From positions 1 to 33,897 of the forward strand of contig CAZOQV010000009.1 in assembly GCA_964582365.1 (NCBI GenBank): a DNA stretch of 33,897 nucleotides, read 5' to 3'. Positions 1 through 7,923 of this stretch are shown here, piece by piece. Each line of letters starts with the position of its first letter. Within the stretch, counting starts at the first letter, position 1. Position numbers and translations under genes: made by a program. The stretch is from WARW01 sp964582365. Its GTDB lineage: Bacteria > Patescibacteriota > Microgenomatia > UBA12405. The notes beneath the pieces are model-generated. The model was given only the letters and a program-made list of their open reading frames with translations. It was not told the origin of the DNA and ran no database searches.

Positions 1-29
1 ATATAAAAACAAATTTTTTAAACATCAAA

Positions 30-902
30 TTAAAATTTAATATATCTTTTGGCTCCAATCCAACTGGCAATGAAACCTAAAGAAGCACCAATAAAAATTT
101 CAACAGCAAGAAGAATTAGATAAAAAGTTATATTTAAGTCGATAAAAAGAACCGGTTGGAAGAAATTATTAATTGATTTTTGAGAAATTAAAGTAAGCAA
201 AAAAGCAAAGATAAAACCGAAAATACTACCGAAAAGACCATATATAATTCCTTCTAAAAGAAAAGGGCTTTTGACATAAAAACTAGAAGCACCTAAAAGG
301 CGGCTAATTTTAATCTCATCTTTACGATTGGTAATTTTCATACCAATTATGGTGACCATAGTAATAAAAGAGATTGAAGCAATGATTAAAATAATAATAA
401 AACCAATTTTTCGAGTGGCGTTCGTCCAGTTTAATAAAGCATCAATAATATCTTTTTGATAAATGATTTCATCGATAATATCGGTTTTGGTGGAATAATT
501 TTGATAAATTTGTTCCAATACATCGGGATCAGAAACAGTAACTTCAAAAGAAGCAGGTAAAATGCTGGCAGTAACCATTTCGGTTAAAAGAGGATTGCTT
601 TTATTTTGTTCTTTATATATTGCTAAGGCTTTATCTTTGGAAACATAGGAAACTTCTTTGATTCCACTGTAATTTTGCAAATCTTTTTGAATATTATTAA
701 CTGCAATAGTATCAAGACCATCTTTTAAAAATAAAGTTACTTCTGGTTTAGTTTCAAAATATTTTAAGACAGAAGATAAACCAGAATTGACTATGGCAAA
801 AATGGAAATAAAAAAGAAACTAAACAAGATGGCAAAAGCCGCAACCAAACTTTGAAAAGGAGAACGTCTAATGTGATGCCAAGTGGTTTTTAATTGACTC
901 AT
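30..902 (-). CDS. ftsX: Cell-division ABC transporter permease FtsX
   Basis: 290 residues with the FtsX layout: a short cytoplasmic N-terminus, a first membrane helix at about 20-42, an extracytoplasmic domain at about 45-160, then three C-terminal helices near 165-190, 213-237 and 255-280 with the short basic segment after the second helix (KITNRKDEIKISRLLGAS) that is typical of the family. Family knowledge: FtsX pairs with the ATPase FtsE at the septum and passes ATP-driven movement to extracytoplasmic cell-wall hydrolases or their activators. The start codon overlaps the ftsE stop in an ATGA arrangement, so the two are translationally coupled. The gene ends 30 bases from the left edge of the window and I see no clear terminator there. 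Confidence 0.93.
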   Translation of the reverse strand: MSQLKTTWHHIRRSPFQSLVAAFAILFSFFFISIFAIVNSGLSSVLKYFETKPEVTLFLKDGLDTIAVNNIQKDLQNYSGIKEVSYVSKDKALAIYKEQNKSNPLLTEMVTASILPASFEVTVSDPDVLEQIYQNYSTKTDIIDEIIYQKDIIDALLNWTNATRKIGFIIILIIASISFITMVTIIGMKITNRKDEIKISRLLGASSFYVKSPFLLEGIIYGLFGSIFGFIFAFLLTLISQKSINNFFQPVLFIDLNITFYLILLAVEIFIGASLGFIASWIGAKRYIKF

Positions 903-1579
903 TGTTTTTTTGAATGTTTATAATCTTTAATAATTTCACCTTCATCAATTCTGATAACTCTTTTACCCATTGATTCAACAATCTCGTTATTATGTGTAGT
1001 CATGATAACAGTGGTGTTATTTTCCTTATTAATATCTTTTAAAAGTTTAATAATGTTCCAAGAATTTTCTGGGTCTAGATTTCCAGTCGGTTCATCAGCA
1101 AGAATAACTTCTGGTTCAATAGCAAGAGCTCTGGCTAGAGAAGCCCGTTGAAGTTCCCCGCCGGCAAGTTGAGAAGGAAATAAAAATCGACGGCTACCAA
1201 GATTTACTTCTTTAATTACCTTATCGATTCGTGACGCAATTTTTTCTGGAGGATAATTAACAATATCCAAAATTAAGGCAATATTTTCTTCAACGGTTTT
1301 ATCAGAAAGAAGTTGGTAATCTTGAAAAACTACCCCAATTTTACGACGAGTATTATTAATGTCGTGTTTATTCCCTTGAGAAAAATCAACATCACCTAAT
1401 AAAATTTTTCCGGAACTAGGCTTAAGTTGATTTAAAATAAGTTTTAAAATGGTTGATTTGCCGGCTCCAGAATTACCAGTAATAAAAACAAATTCTCCTT
1501 GATCAATTTCGAAATTGACGTTTTTAAGGGCATAAACAATGCCAAATTTTTTATCAACTTGATCAAAGACAATTTTCAT
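899..1579 (-). CDS. ftsE: Cell-division ATP-binding protein FtsE
   Basis: 226 residues, the usual FtsE length. Visible ABC ATPase motifs: Walker A GNSGAGKS (35-42), Q-loop VFQDYQLL (about 84-91), signature LAGGELQRASLARAL (138-152; canonical is LSGGEQQ), Walker B VILADEPTGNLDP (158-170) and the switch His in TTHNNE (about 196). It hydrolyses ATP on the cytoplasmic side of FtsX to control septal wall remodelling. It starts 6 bases after the stop of the 168-residue membrane protein and overlaps ftsX by 4 bases, so the three genes look like one operon. Confidence 0.95.
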   Translation of the reverse strand: MKIVFDQVDKKFGIVYALKNVNFEIDQGEFVFITGNSGAGKSTILKLILNQLKPSSGKILLGDVDFSQGNKHDINNTRRKIGVVFQDYQLLSDKTVEENIALILDIVNYPPEKIASRIDKVIKEVNLGSRRFLFPSQLAGGELQRASLARALAIEPEVILADEPTGNLDPENSWNIIKLLKDINKENNTTVIMTTHNNEIVESMGKRVIRIDEGEIIKDYKHSKKQ

Positions 1580-1585
1580 CTTTTG

Positions 1586-2092
1586 TTATTCTATTATTTT
1601 AATAACACCGACATCAAGAAACCATCCGGCCTTGGTAGAAGAATTAGTTTCTCCTTTAATTTCAACTTTTTTATCAATAAAAAGATCAAGATCGACAGTA
1701 GATGATGTTAAGGCTGCATTCTGAGTTTTACCACCTTCTCTTTGAAGAGTGTGGGTACCTTCACCATTAATACCACCTTTTACAATAGTGCCAGTGGCAG
1801 TATCAGTGAAACTTTTACCAATGTCACCATAAGATTGTCCAACAATTAAATCAGCAGAATCGGAAATATTTTCAGCTGAAGCAATATTTTGTTGGTCGTT
1901 AGTTATAGAAATACTATTATCAGAATCATTAAGTGGCCAAAAACGAGAAAGCCAAAAACCAGAAGTTATAGCTAAAACTATGATTATAGAAAATAATATT
2001 TTATTATTTTTAGATTTTTTCGGAGGAGGATTGGTAGTGATGGTTGTGGTGGGAATAATTTGAGGATTTTTAGATAAATTTGGGATATCCAT
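1586..2092 (-). CDS. Single-pass membrane protein of unknown function, first gene of the ftsEX operon
   Basis: 168 residues, not assigned to a named family. The N-terminal 27 residues are Pro/Thr/Lys-rich and cytoplasmic, followed by one membrane helix at about 32-49. A low-complexity Ser/Asn/Asp linker leads to a C-terminal domain (about 85-168) rich in alternating beta-strand residues and ending in a strand pattern (DKKVEIKGET, then GWFLDVGVIKII) that looks like a small OB-type beta-barrel; the fold is inference. The expected topology puts this domain outside the membrane. Six bases separate it from ftsE, so a role next to FtsEX, for example as a periplasm-facing partner, is possible but unproven. 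An extended -10 element lies upstream at 2118-2126. Confidence 0.8.
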   Translation of the reverse strand: MDIPNLSKNPQIIPTTTITTNPPPKKSKNNKILFSIIIVLAITSGFWLSRFWPLNDSDNSISITNDQQNIASAENISDSADLIVGQSYGDIGKSFTDTATGTIVKGGINGEGTHTLQREGGKTQNAALTSSTVDLDLFIDKKVEIKGETNSSTKAGWFLDVGVIKIIE

Positions 2093-2117
2093 GCTTATTT
2101 TTAAAAACTAATAATTT

Positions 2118-2126
2118 AGTATAACA
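2118..2126 (-). promoter_or_regulatory. Extended -10 promoter for the 168-residue protein-ftsE-ftsX operon
   Basis: The minus strand reads TGTTATACT, an extended -10 (TGn plus TATACT), about 25 bases before the start codon at 2092. No good -35 box is seen, which is usual for extended -10 promoters. A second TATAAT lies at 2130-2135 on the same strand. Confidence 0.4.
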
Positions 2127-2228
2127 AAAATTATAGTTTTTCCTAAATTGAATTACTAATTTTTCATAAAAAATAAAATTAAAAACATAAAATTTTTTTT
2201 GTAGTATAATTGGAATATTCGACCATAT

Positions 2229-2234
2229 TATAAT
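2229..2234 (+). promoter_or_regulatory. Candidate -10 box for the glycosyltransferase gene
   Basis: TATAAT lies 27 bases before the ATG at 2262, giving a leader of roughly 20 bases. Another TATAAT is at 2205-2210. Neither has a recognisable -35, so the call is weak. Confidence 0.3.
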
Positions 2235-2261
2235 CAGCGTAAAAAATAGTGGAATATTTCC

Positions 2262-3431
2262 ATGAAAACAAGAAAACCGATTAATGTTATTTATATCTCT
2301 ACCTATATCCCTCAAAAATGTGGAATAGCTACTTTCACAAAAGACGTCACCACTGCTATCAATTTATTAAATCCCTATTCTTTGGCAGAAATAATATCAG
2401 TGGTCAAGGAAAGTGAAGATTTGGTTTTTCCTTGGGAAGTTAAACATAAAATTATCCGATCTGACTTAAATTCCTATATTGATGCCGCTAATTATATAAA
2501 TGGTTCTAGTTGTGATTTGGTTTTAATTGAACATGAATTTGGTATTTTTGGAGGAAAGCGTGGGGACTATTTAAATACATTGTTGAAAATAGTAAAAAAA
2601 CCAAAAATAATGACTTGCCACACGATTATTGATAATCCAAAAAACGAATGGGGACAAACTTTCAAAAAACTAATCAAAAATGTTGATGGTTTGACAGTTA
2701 TGACTCAAACTAGTGCTAGAGAATTAACTGATTTATATGGATTTGATAAAAACAAAATTGCCATGATTCCCCATGGAACTCCTGATTTGACTTATAACGC
2801 AACAACAAAAATAAAAAAGAAAAAGAAAGTAGAAAATAGAATTGTTCTAGGTAATATAAATTTATTATCTGAAAATAAAGGAATTGATTATGCGATTGAA
2901 GCAGTGGCTGAGATTGCTAAGATATATCCTCAAGTTTTATATTTAATAATTGGACAAACTCACCCTAATCTTTTAGAAAAAGAAGGCGAAAGATATCGCG
3001 ATTCCTTAAAAGAAAAAGTTAAAAAATTAGGTATTAAAAAGAATGTCAGATTTGTTAATAGTTATGTTCCTATAGAAGAATTAATAAACTGGTTAAAGGT
3101 AATTGATGTTTATATTACCCCTTATCTTGATCCTCAACAATCTTGTTCTGGGGCATTGGCTTATGCTGTTGGGGCTGGAAAATCATGTATTTCGACTGAA
3201 TACTTATATGCTAAGGAAATTTTGGCTGATGGTCGAGGAATACTCGTCCCATTCAAGGATTCAAATGCAATTGCTCAAGCTGTTATTAATCTATGGAAAA
3301 ATCAAAGTGAAAGAAAGGAAATGGAAAAAAGAGCTTATAAATATGGAAGATTTATGACATGGACAAGTGTGGCACTTCAGTATCTTGATTTTTTCGCTGA
3401 AATTCTTGAAAATGAATCAAAAGATCGATAA
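2262..3431 (+). CDS. Family 4 (GT-B) glycosyltransferase
   Basis: 389 residues with the two-Rossmann GT-B organisation. The N-terminal domain opens with a strand and a Gly-containing loop (YISTYIPQKCGIATFT), then has the HEFGIFGG motif at about 91-98, seen in one subgroup of GT4 enzymes. The C-terminal nucleotide-sugar domain includes NLLSENKGIDYAIEAV, VRFVNSYVP and the acceptor/donor segment CSGALAYAVGAGKSCIST, with GRGILVPFKD after it. Donor and acceptor cannot be read from sequence. The last 20 bases overlap the downstream toroid protein, so the two are almost certainly translated together and probably act on the same glycan. Confidence 0.88.
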   Translation: MKTRKPINVIYISTYIPQKCGIATFTKDVTTAINLLNPYSLAEIISVVKESEDLVFPWEVKHKIIRSDLNSYIDAANYINGSSCDLVLIEHEFGIFGGKRGDYLNTLLKIVKKPKIMTCHTIIDNPKNEWGQTFKKLIKNVDGLTVMTQTSARELTDLYGFDKNKIAMIPHGTPDLTYNATTKIKKKKKVENRIVLGNINLLSENKGIDYAIEAVAEIAKIYPQVLYLIIGQTHPNLLEKEGERYRDSLKEKVKKLGIKKNVRFVNSYVPIEELINWLKVIDVYITPYLDPQQSCSGALAYAVGAGKSCISTEYLYAKEILADGRGILVPFKDSNAIAQAVINLWKNQSERKEMEKRAYKYGRFMTWTSVALQYLDFFAEILENESKDR

Positions 3432-4395
3432 ACAAATTGATTATTTAATAAATAAAACCGATAAGATAGGGCTGAGTGAACACTGTGTTTTAGATGTTCC
3501 AAATTATAAAGAAGGCTATTGCGTTGATGATAATGCTCGAGCTTTACAAGTTTGTTTGAGATTAAAAAATCAATATTCAGAGTTAGAAAATGTTTTGCCT
3601 GTTTACTTAAATTTTTTAAAATCAGCCTTAAAAGAAGACCATTTTAATAATGATTTAAATCCAGATTTAAGTTGGCAAAAAAGTGAAAATTTAGGCGAAC
3701 ATTATGGTCGAACGTTGGCGGCTTTAGGAGAATTAATTAAAACCGAACCTAAAGTAATTGATCTTTTTGATAAGATATATTCTCTTTTTGCTAAAAAAAA
3801 TTCTTTATTTCCAAGAGTGTCGGCTCAAATAATTTTAGGATTGCAATATTATCAAACAACAGACATAAAAATCTGGGCTGATGCTTTAGTTGATAAATAT
3901 CTGAAAGAAAAAACAGGATCTTGGAAATGGTTTGAGCCAATAATTTCTTATGATAGTGGACGTTTACCAATGGCTTTGTTAACAGCTTATAAAATTACTA
4001 ATGAGAAAAAATACCTTCAAATTGGTTTAGAATCATTAGACTTTCTAACTATAAATATTTTTGATAAAAAAGAAAATTATTTCAATTTTCCCGGTAATGA
4101 TGGTTGGATATCTGCAGACAGAAAAGCAATATTTGATCAACAACCGATTGAAGCAGGATCGATGGTGGAAACTTATGTTTTGGCTTATAAAATTACCAAT
4201 AATTTTAAATATAAAAAATTAGCCATAATGGCTTTTGATTGGTATAGTGGAAAAAATATTTTAAAAACTAGTTTGATAAATTCTAAAAGTGGCGGAATTT
4301 ATGATGGATTAACAAAAGAAGGAGTTAGTTTGAATTGTGGAGCAGAATCTGTTTTATCCTATCTTTTGGCTTATGAATCGATTCAGTCTATTTGA
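3412..4395 (+). CDS. (alpha/alpha)6-toroid glycosidase-like protein paired with the GT4 gene
   Basis: 327 residues from the ATG at 3412; a GTG at 3367 would lengthen it by 15 residues but lies deep in the upstream gene. The sequence is nearly all helix with repeating helix pairs and the motif GYCVDDNARAL near the N-terminus, plus later GRLPMALLTAYK, PIEAGSMVETYVLAYK and LNCGAESVLSYLLAYE. This resembles six-hairpin glycosidase-like domains that, as I recall, are fused to or sit beside GT4 glycosyltransferases in other bacteria. Whether it is a hydrolase, a phosphorylase-like enzyme or a non-catalytic partner is not visible. There is no signal peptide, so it is expected to be cytoplasmic, with the glycosyltransferase. 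Its 3' end overlaps the convergent LCP gene by 8 bases. Confidence 0.75.
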   Translation: MNQKIDKQIDYLINKTDKIGLSEHCVLDVPNYKEGYCVDDNARALQVCLRLKNQYSELENVLPVYLNFLKSALKEDHFNNDLNPDLSWQKSENLGEHYGRTLAALGELIKTEPKVIDLFDKIYSLFAKKNSLFPRVSAQIILGLQYYQTTDIKIWADALVDKYLKEKTGSWKWFEPIISYDSGRLPMALLTAYKITNEKKYLQIGLESLDFLTINIFDKKENYFNFPGNDGWISADRKAIFDQQPIEAGSMVETYVLAYKITNNFKYKKLAIMAFDWYSGKNILKTSLINSKSGGIYDGLTKEGVSLNCGAESVLSYLLAYESIQSI

Positions 4396-5416
4396 TTTGA
4401 TCTAAAACAAATTGTTGTAGACTTTGGTATTTTTCATCATTAGTTATAAAAACCCATTGTTTGGTGAATTTTGGTTTTTCAGGATGATAAATTACACCAT
4501 CAGTTTTATTGGTTCCAATTGGTATTTCGATTTTATTAAGAGAAATGTTTAATAAATTTTCATTTAAAATTAAGGCAATTTGCAAGACATCAGTATCGGA
4601 AAGAGTTTTAGGGATATTTTCCCAAAAGAAATAAAGATTTTTTAATTGAGTAAAATCATTAACCAAATCCCCTGTTTTAATTTTTACCAAAAGAGCTTCA
4701 ATTAATAATTGTTGACGTTCGATACGACCAATGTCAGTACCGCCATTAATGGCAGTTTCAGCACTTTTTCGTGAACGAACAAACTCGGTAATATTAGTGG
4801 AATCTAAGTGATTCCAACCATCAGAAAAGGAAATCGTTTTATAGATTGGGATTTTAGGTGATGGATTGTCAATATAGTCTTGATTTGGATATTTATCGTC
4901 GGTGAAACCTTTTTCTAGATAAATATCAACACCACCAATAATGTTGACAAAATTAATTAAATCTTGAGTATTAATAATTACGACATGATCGATGTTTTGA
5001 CCATAAAGAGTGGAAAAATTAGATTTTAAAAAATCAAATTTGTTTTCATTAGATTCAAGAGCTAACGGATAAAGACCGTTTATTTTGACATTTTTTTCAT
5101 AAAACCAAAGATCACGAGGAGTGGAAATTAAATTAAACTTAAAAGTTTTTAAATTTAATGAGGCAAAAATAATGGTGTCGGTAGCGGTAGTTTTTTCCAA
5201 AGCATCGTTACGTTCATCAAGACCAAGAATTAAAAAATTAATTTTGTCTTTTGACTGATAAGAGTTATGTTTAACTGCTTTGTGAGTAGTTTCGATTAAA
5301 TAATTTGGATTTTTGCCGATTGATTTAGAAATCAGACTGGAAAAAATAGCAACTGAAATAATAATTAAAAAAACTAAAACGAGAAATATTTTTAAGATTA
5401 TTTTTAAAAATTTCAT
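4388..5416 (-). CDS. LytR-CpsA-Psr (LCP) family glycopolymer transferase
   Basis: 342 residues: one N-terminal membrane helix (about 8-30) and an outward-facing LCP domain. Family signatures are visible in order: the DTIIF strand after ATDT, the STPRDLW Arg/Asp motif, KINGLYP, a long variable middle, and RSRKSAETAINGGTDIGRIERQQ, which holds the Arg and Asp residues that bind the polyprenyl pyrophosphate headgroup in characterised LCP proteins. Such enzymes move undecaprenyl-linked polymers onto peptidoglycan or other acceptors. The gene starts 2 bases after prfB, so it shares that transcript, and it ends inside the convergent glycosidase-like gene. The nearby glycan genes on the other strand make a surface-polymer role plausible. 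Confidence 0.9.
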   Translation of the reverse strand: MKFLKIILKIFLVLVFLIIISVAIFSSLISKSIGKNPNYLIETTHKAVKHNSYQSKDKINFLILGLDERNDALEKTTATDTIIFASLNLKTFKFNLISTPRDLWFYEKNVKINGLYPLALESNENKFDFLKSNFSTLYGQNIDHVVIINTQDLINFVNIIGGVDIYLEKGFTDDKYPNQDYIDNPSPKIPIYKTISFSDGWNHLDSTNITEFVRSRKSAETAINGGTDIGRIERQQLLIEALLVKIKTGDLVNDFTQLKNLYFFWENIPKTLSDTDVLQIALILNENLLNISLNKIEIPIGTNKTDGVIYHPEKPKFTKQWVFITNDEKYQSLQQFVLDQIK

Positions 5417-5418
5417 AT

Positions 5419-6492
5419 TTATAATTTTAATTCAGCTTCAATAAAAGCATTTAAATCACCATCAAGAACACCAACCGTATCTGATGTTTCATATCTGGTA
5501 CGTAAATCTTTAACCATTTTATAAGGGTGTAGAACATAAGATCTAATTTGATGACCCCAACCAGCGACAACATTTTCACCTTTAATATCTTTTTTTTCTT
5601 GACTTTGTTTTTCTTGCTCAATAGCCCAAAGTTTGGACAATAAAACTTCCATGGCCAGATTTCGGTTTTGTTCTTGAGAACGTTGACTTTGAGAACTGAC
5701 GGCAATGCCAGTGGGCTTGTGGACGATACGAACAGCAGTAGAAACTTTGTTGACGTTTTGGCCACCGTTGCCACCTGATCTAAAAGCAGAAAACTCTATA
5801 TCTTCTGGTTTTATGACAACAGTATCGTCGTTTGAAATGACTGGAGAAACTTCAACTTTAGCAAAAGAAGTTTGACGAAGTTGGTTGGCATTAAAAGGAG
5901 ACAAACGAACTAAACGATGAGTGCCGCCTTCGTGTTTTAAATAACCATAGGCATAATTGCTGTAAACTTTAAAATAAACAGATTTGATACCAGCTTCTTC
6001 ACCAGGAGTAATATCAACTAAATCATATTTCCAATCTTGGCGTTCAAAATACTTCATATACATACGCTGTAACATTGAAGCCCAATCCATAGCTTCAGTA
6101 CCACCTTGACCAGAATGAATTGAAAAAATAGCATCATTTTTGTCGTATTTTCCGGATAAAAATGTTTGAAGCTCTAATTTGGAAATTTTATTTTCTAAAT
6201 CGATTAATTGAGAATCCATTTCGTTTTGGAGACTAGAATCAGGTTCGTTGGCCAAAAGAGTTTCAAATTCCTCTAAATTTTTAATATCCAATTCAATAGA
6301 ATCAATATTTTGAATATTTTTTTGAAGATCGGAAATATTCTGAAGAATTTCTTGGGCCTTATCTGGATCTTGCCAAAGATTCTGATCTTCTGATTTTATT
6401 TTTAAATCTTTTAAACTGGCTAAATTATCATCATAAGATAATTTAGTTTTCAAAACGGCTAATTTAGATTTAAGATCATTAAGTGAAGACAT
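5419..6492 (-). CDS. prfB: Peptide chain release factor 2
   Basis: 357 residues. The peptidyl-hydrolysis loop GGQ is at 243-245 in RSGGNGGQNVNK. The tripeptide SPF (198-200), in the place of the RF2 anticodon-like SPF and not the RF1 PxT, identifies RF2, which reads UAA and UGA. A helical N-terminal domain (about 1-110) precedes the core. Many RF2 genes carry an in-frame UGA near codon 25 bypassed by +1 frameshifting; here the frame is open throughout (LKTKLSYDDNLASLK in that region), so that autoregulation is absent. Presence of RF2 agrees with TGA stops used in the window and argues against a recoded UGA as in Gracilibacteria/Absconditabacteria. It sits between a one-helix protein and the LCP gene with gaps of 2 bases. 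Confidence 0.95.
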   Translation of the reverse strand: MSSLNDLKSKLAVLKTKLSYDDNLASLKDLKIKSEDQNLWQDPDKAQEILQNISDLQKNIQNIDSIELDIKNLEEFETLLANEPDSSLQNEMDSQLIDLENKISKLELQTFLSGKYDKNDAIFSIHSGQGGTEAMDWASMLQRMYMKYFERQDWKYDLVDITPGEEAGIKSVYFKVYSNYAYGYLKHEGGTHRLVRLSPFNANQLRQTSFAKVEVSPVISNDDTVVIKPEDIEFSAFRSGGNGGQNVNKVSTAVRIVHKPTGIAVSSQSQRSQEQNRNLAMEVLLSKLWAIEQEKQSQEKKDIKGENVVAGWGHQIRSYVLHPYKMVKDLRTRYETSDTVGVLDGDLNAFIEAELKL

Positions 6493-6494
6493 AA

Positions 6495-6893
6495 TTATTG
6501 CGAGTCAATACTTTTAAGAGTGTTTTGATAAATATTATCGATAATCATTTTTTGAATTTCTTTTATTTGTTTTTGAGGAAAATCAATACTAGCCTCTTTG
6601 ATTGAATTTATTTTTTCTTGAACAAAAAGTACGGCTTGGTTTTGGTTTAAATTTTCTAATTGTTTTCGGCTTTTCTCTGGAATTGAATTATAAATATTAT
6701 TGGAAATTTCGGTGGTTTTTCCAAGTATAAAATTACTTTGATTTTCATCGAGAGAAAGGGTCGGATCTGTTTTCATTGAAAAATTTAGTTTTTGATTAGA
6801 AATTAAAGAAATTAGAAAAAAGATAATAACACAAAAGATAATTAATCTGATTAAAGATTGAAAAGTAAACTTAGTGTGTTTTTTTTTGGACAC
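6495..6893 (-). CDS. Single-pass membrane protein of unknown function
   Basis: 132 residues from a GTG start. A short basic N-terminus (MSKKKHTKF) is followed by a membrane helix at about 15-36 and an outward-facing, highly charged helical region with two likely amphipathic helices (about 65-90 and 95-128). No catalytic motif is seen and I do not recognise the family. The GTG start is supported by a TAAAAT box exactly six bases upstream, which would make the transcript begin at the G of the start codon. It is followed after 2 bases by prfB. Confidence 0.7.
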   Translation of the reverse strand: MSKKKHTKFTFQSLIRLIIFCVIIFFLISLISNQKLNFSMKTDPTLSLDENQSNFILGKTTEISNNIYNSIPEKSRKQLENLNQNQAVLFVQEKINSIKEASIDFPQKQIKEIQKMIIDNIYQNTLKSIDSQ

Positions 6894-6899
6894 AACATA

Positions 6900-6905
6900 A
6901 TTTTA
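6900..6905 (-). promoter_or_regulatory. Leaderless promoter for the 132-residue protein, prfB and the LCP gene
   Basis: TAAAAT on the minus strand, then six bases, then the GTG at 6893. It lies in the short gap after the thioredoxin-like gene and would give an internal transcription unit. Confidence 0.45.
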
Positions 6906-6914
6906 ACATTAAGT

Positions 6915-7316
6915 TTACTTTGATTTTTCAGACAGATAGTCAATTATCGGAGTATCGCCAATAAGACATTGGTTGTTTTCTTGATCGATGAAAAAAGGAA
7001 CCGACAACCCTTGGGGGGTTAATTGATCAGGGCAAACCTTTTTAACCATATCGGAAAAAACAACAGCATTGGATTTATTTTCATAAACTTCAAGTTGACT
7101 GATGGCTAATTTTTGATCAATTTGATTGGTGGAAATAAATTCTTCAACAACTTTGCAATGAGGACAAGTCGTGCCGTAAAATAGGACTAAATTTGAAGTT
7201 GTTGTTGGAACTGGAGTTGGGGTTGAAATAAGAGAATCTGGTTTTTTAGAAGTTAATAGATAAAAACCAACTAAAACAGCGATAATAATTAAAATTGTCG
7301 TTATTTTTTCTTTCAT
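6915..7316 (-). CDS. Membrane-anchored thioredoxin/glutaredoxin-like protein
   Basis: 133 residues: an N-terminal membrane helix (about 6-22), a Thr/Pro-rich linker (30-41), then a thioredoxin fold beginning LVLFYGTTCPHC with the redox pair C51-P-H-C54. A cis-proline is visible in GLSVPFF (P107). Two further cysteines (C95 and C117) could form a structural or regulatory disulfide. The CPHC active site is typical of DsbA-like oxidants, but the domain is too short to hold the DsbA helical insertion, so the direction of its redox reaction is open. It overlaps the cyclophilin gene by 4 bases; with that gene and the C39-like protein it forms a set of extracytoplasmic protein-folding and processing genes. 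Confidence 0.82.
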   Translation of the reverse strand: MKEKITTILIIIAVLVGFYLLTSKKPDSLISTPTPVPTTTSNLVLFYGTTCPHCKVVEEFISTNQIDQKLAISQLEVYENKSNAVVFSDMVKKVCPDQLTPQGLSVPFFIDQENNQCLIGDTPIIDYLSEKSK

Positions 7317-7918
7317 TTGGTTTTAGTGGTGATATCAATAATTTTGTCACCTTGTTTAATTTTATCTAAAACATCAAGACCGGAAACAACTTCGCCAAAA
7401 TTAACATAATCACCAGTTAGATGTTGGCAACCTTGGGTATCAAAACAAATAAAAAATTGACTATCGTTACTAATAGCTTTATTGCCACCACGAGCCAGAC
7501 CGATAGTTCCTCGAACAAATGGAATATTGTTAATTTCTGAAGCAATTTGACCGCCACCAGTTCCAGTTCCTAATGGGTCTCCACCTTGAGCCATAAAACC
7601 AGGAATGACTCGGTGGAAAGTTAAATTTTTATAAAAACCAGAATCGGCTTTTTTGATAAAATTAGCGACAGTATTTGGGGCATCTTCGGCGTATAATTTC
7701 AAGACAATTTGACCATCTTTAGTAGTAACGGCAACTAAAGTTTCACCGTTAGGAGTGGTGGCTGAAGTTGGAATAGTTGAGGGAGTATCCGTTGGGGAAA
7801 TATTTGGAGTCATATTTAGATCTAAATTTGTTTTTGTTTCTTTTTGGGTACAAGCAGAAAGAAAAACAGATGAAATAATAATTAAACTAATAAATTGAAG
7901 TTTGTTTTTTAAATTCAT
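7313..7918 (-). CDS. Cyclophilin-type peptidyl-prolyl isomerase, lipoprotein
   Basis: 201 residues. A signal peptide with lipobox LSAC (Cys23) predicts lipid anchoring outside the membrane. A Thr/Pro/Ser-rich linker leads to a cyclophilin domain (about 64-200) with LKLYAEDAPNTVANF, FHRVIPGFMAQGGDPLGTGTGGG (catalytic Arg in FHRV; Phe and Gln in GFMAQGGD) and the later SQFFICF strand. Function: speeds cis-trans isomerisation of proline bonds in exported proteins. The start is 5 bases after the C39-like gene and has its own TAAAAT box at 7926-7931, seven bases upstream of the ATG, so it may also be made from a separate leaderless mRNA. Confidence 0.93.
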   Translation of the reverse strand: MNLKNKLQFISLIIISSVFLSACTQKETKTNLDLNMTPNISPTDTPSTIPTSATTPNGETLVAVTTKDGQIVLKLYAEDAPNTVANFIKKADSGFYKNLTFHRVIPGFMAQGGDPLGTGTGGGQIASEINNIPFVRGTIGLARGGNKAISNDSQFFICFDTQGCQHLTGDYVNFGEVVSGLDVLDKIKQGDKIIDITTKTK

Positions 7919-7923
7919 AATAG

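Noticed and set aside
2070..2315. Minus-strand frame of 81 codons upstream of the ftsEX operon
   Set aside because: It overlaps the start of the glycosyltransferase and the promoter gap, and the translation looks random (rich in Phe, Asn, Lys and Ile). The overlapping genes explain the region.
3367..3411. A GTG start that lengthens the glycosidase-like protein by 15 residues
   Set aside because: It lies deep in the glycosyltransferase frame. The ATG at 3412 gives a natural beginning and a short overlap.
5451..5774. Frame of 107 codons inside prfB
   Set aside because: It is a same-strand shadow in another frame, with a Lys/Val/Leu-biased translation and no domain.
5419..6492. A programmed +1 frameshift in prfB
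   Set aside because: No in-frame TGA is present near codon 25 and the frame is continuous from an ATG.
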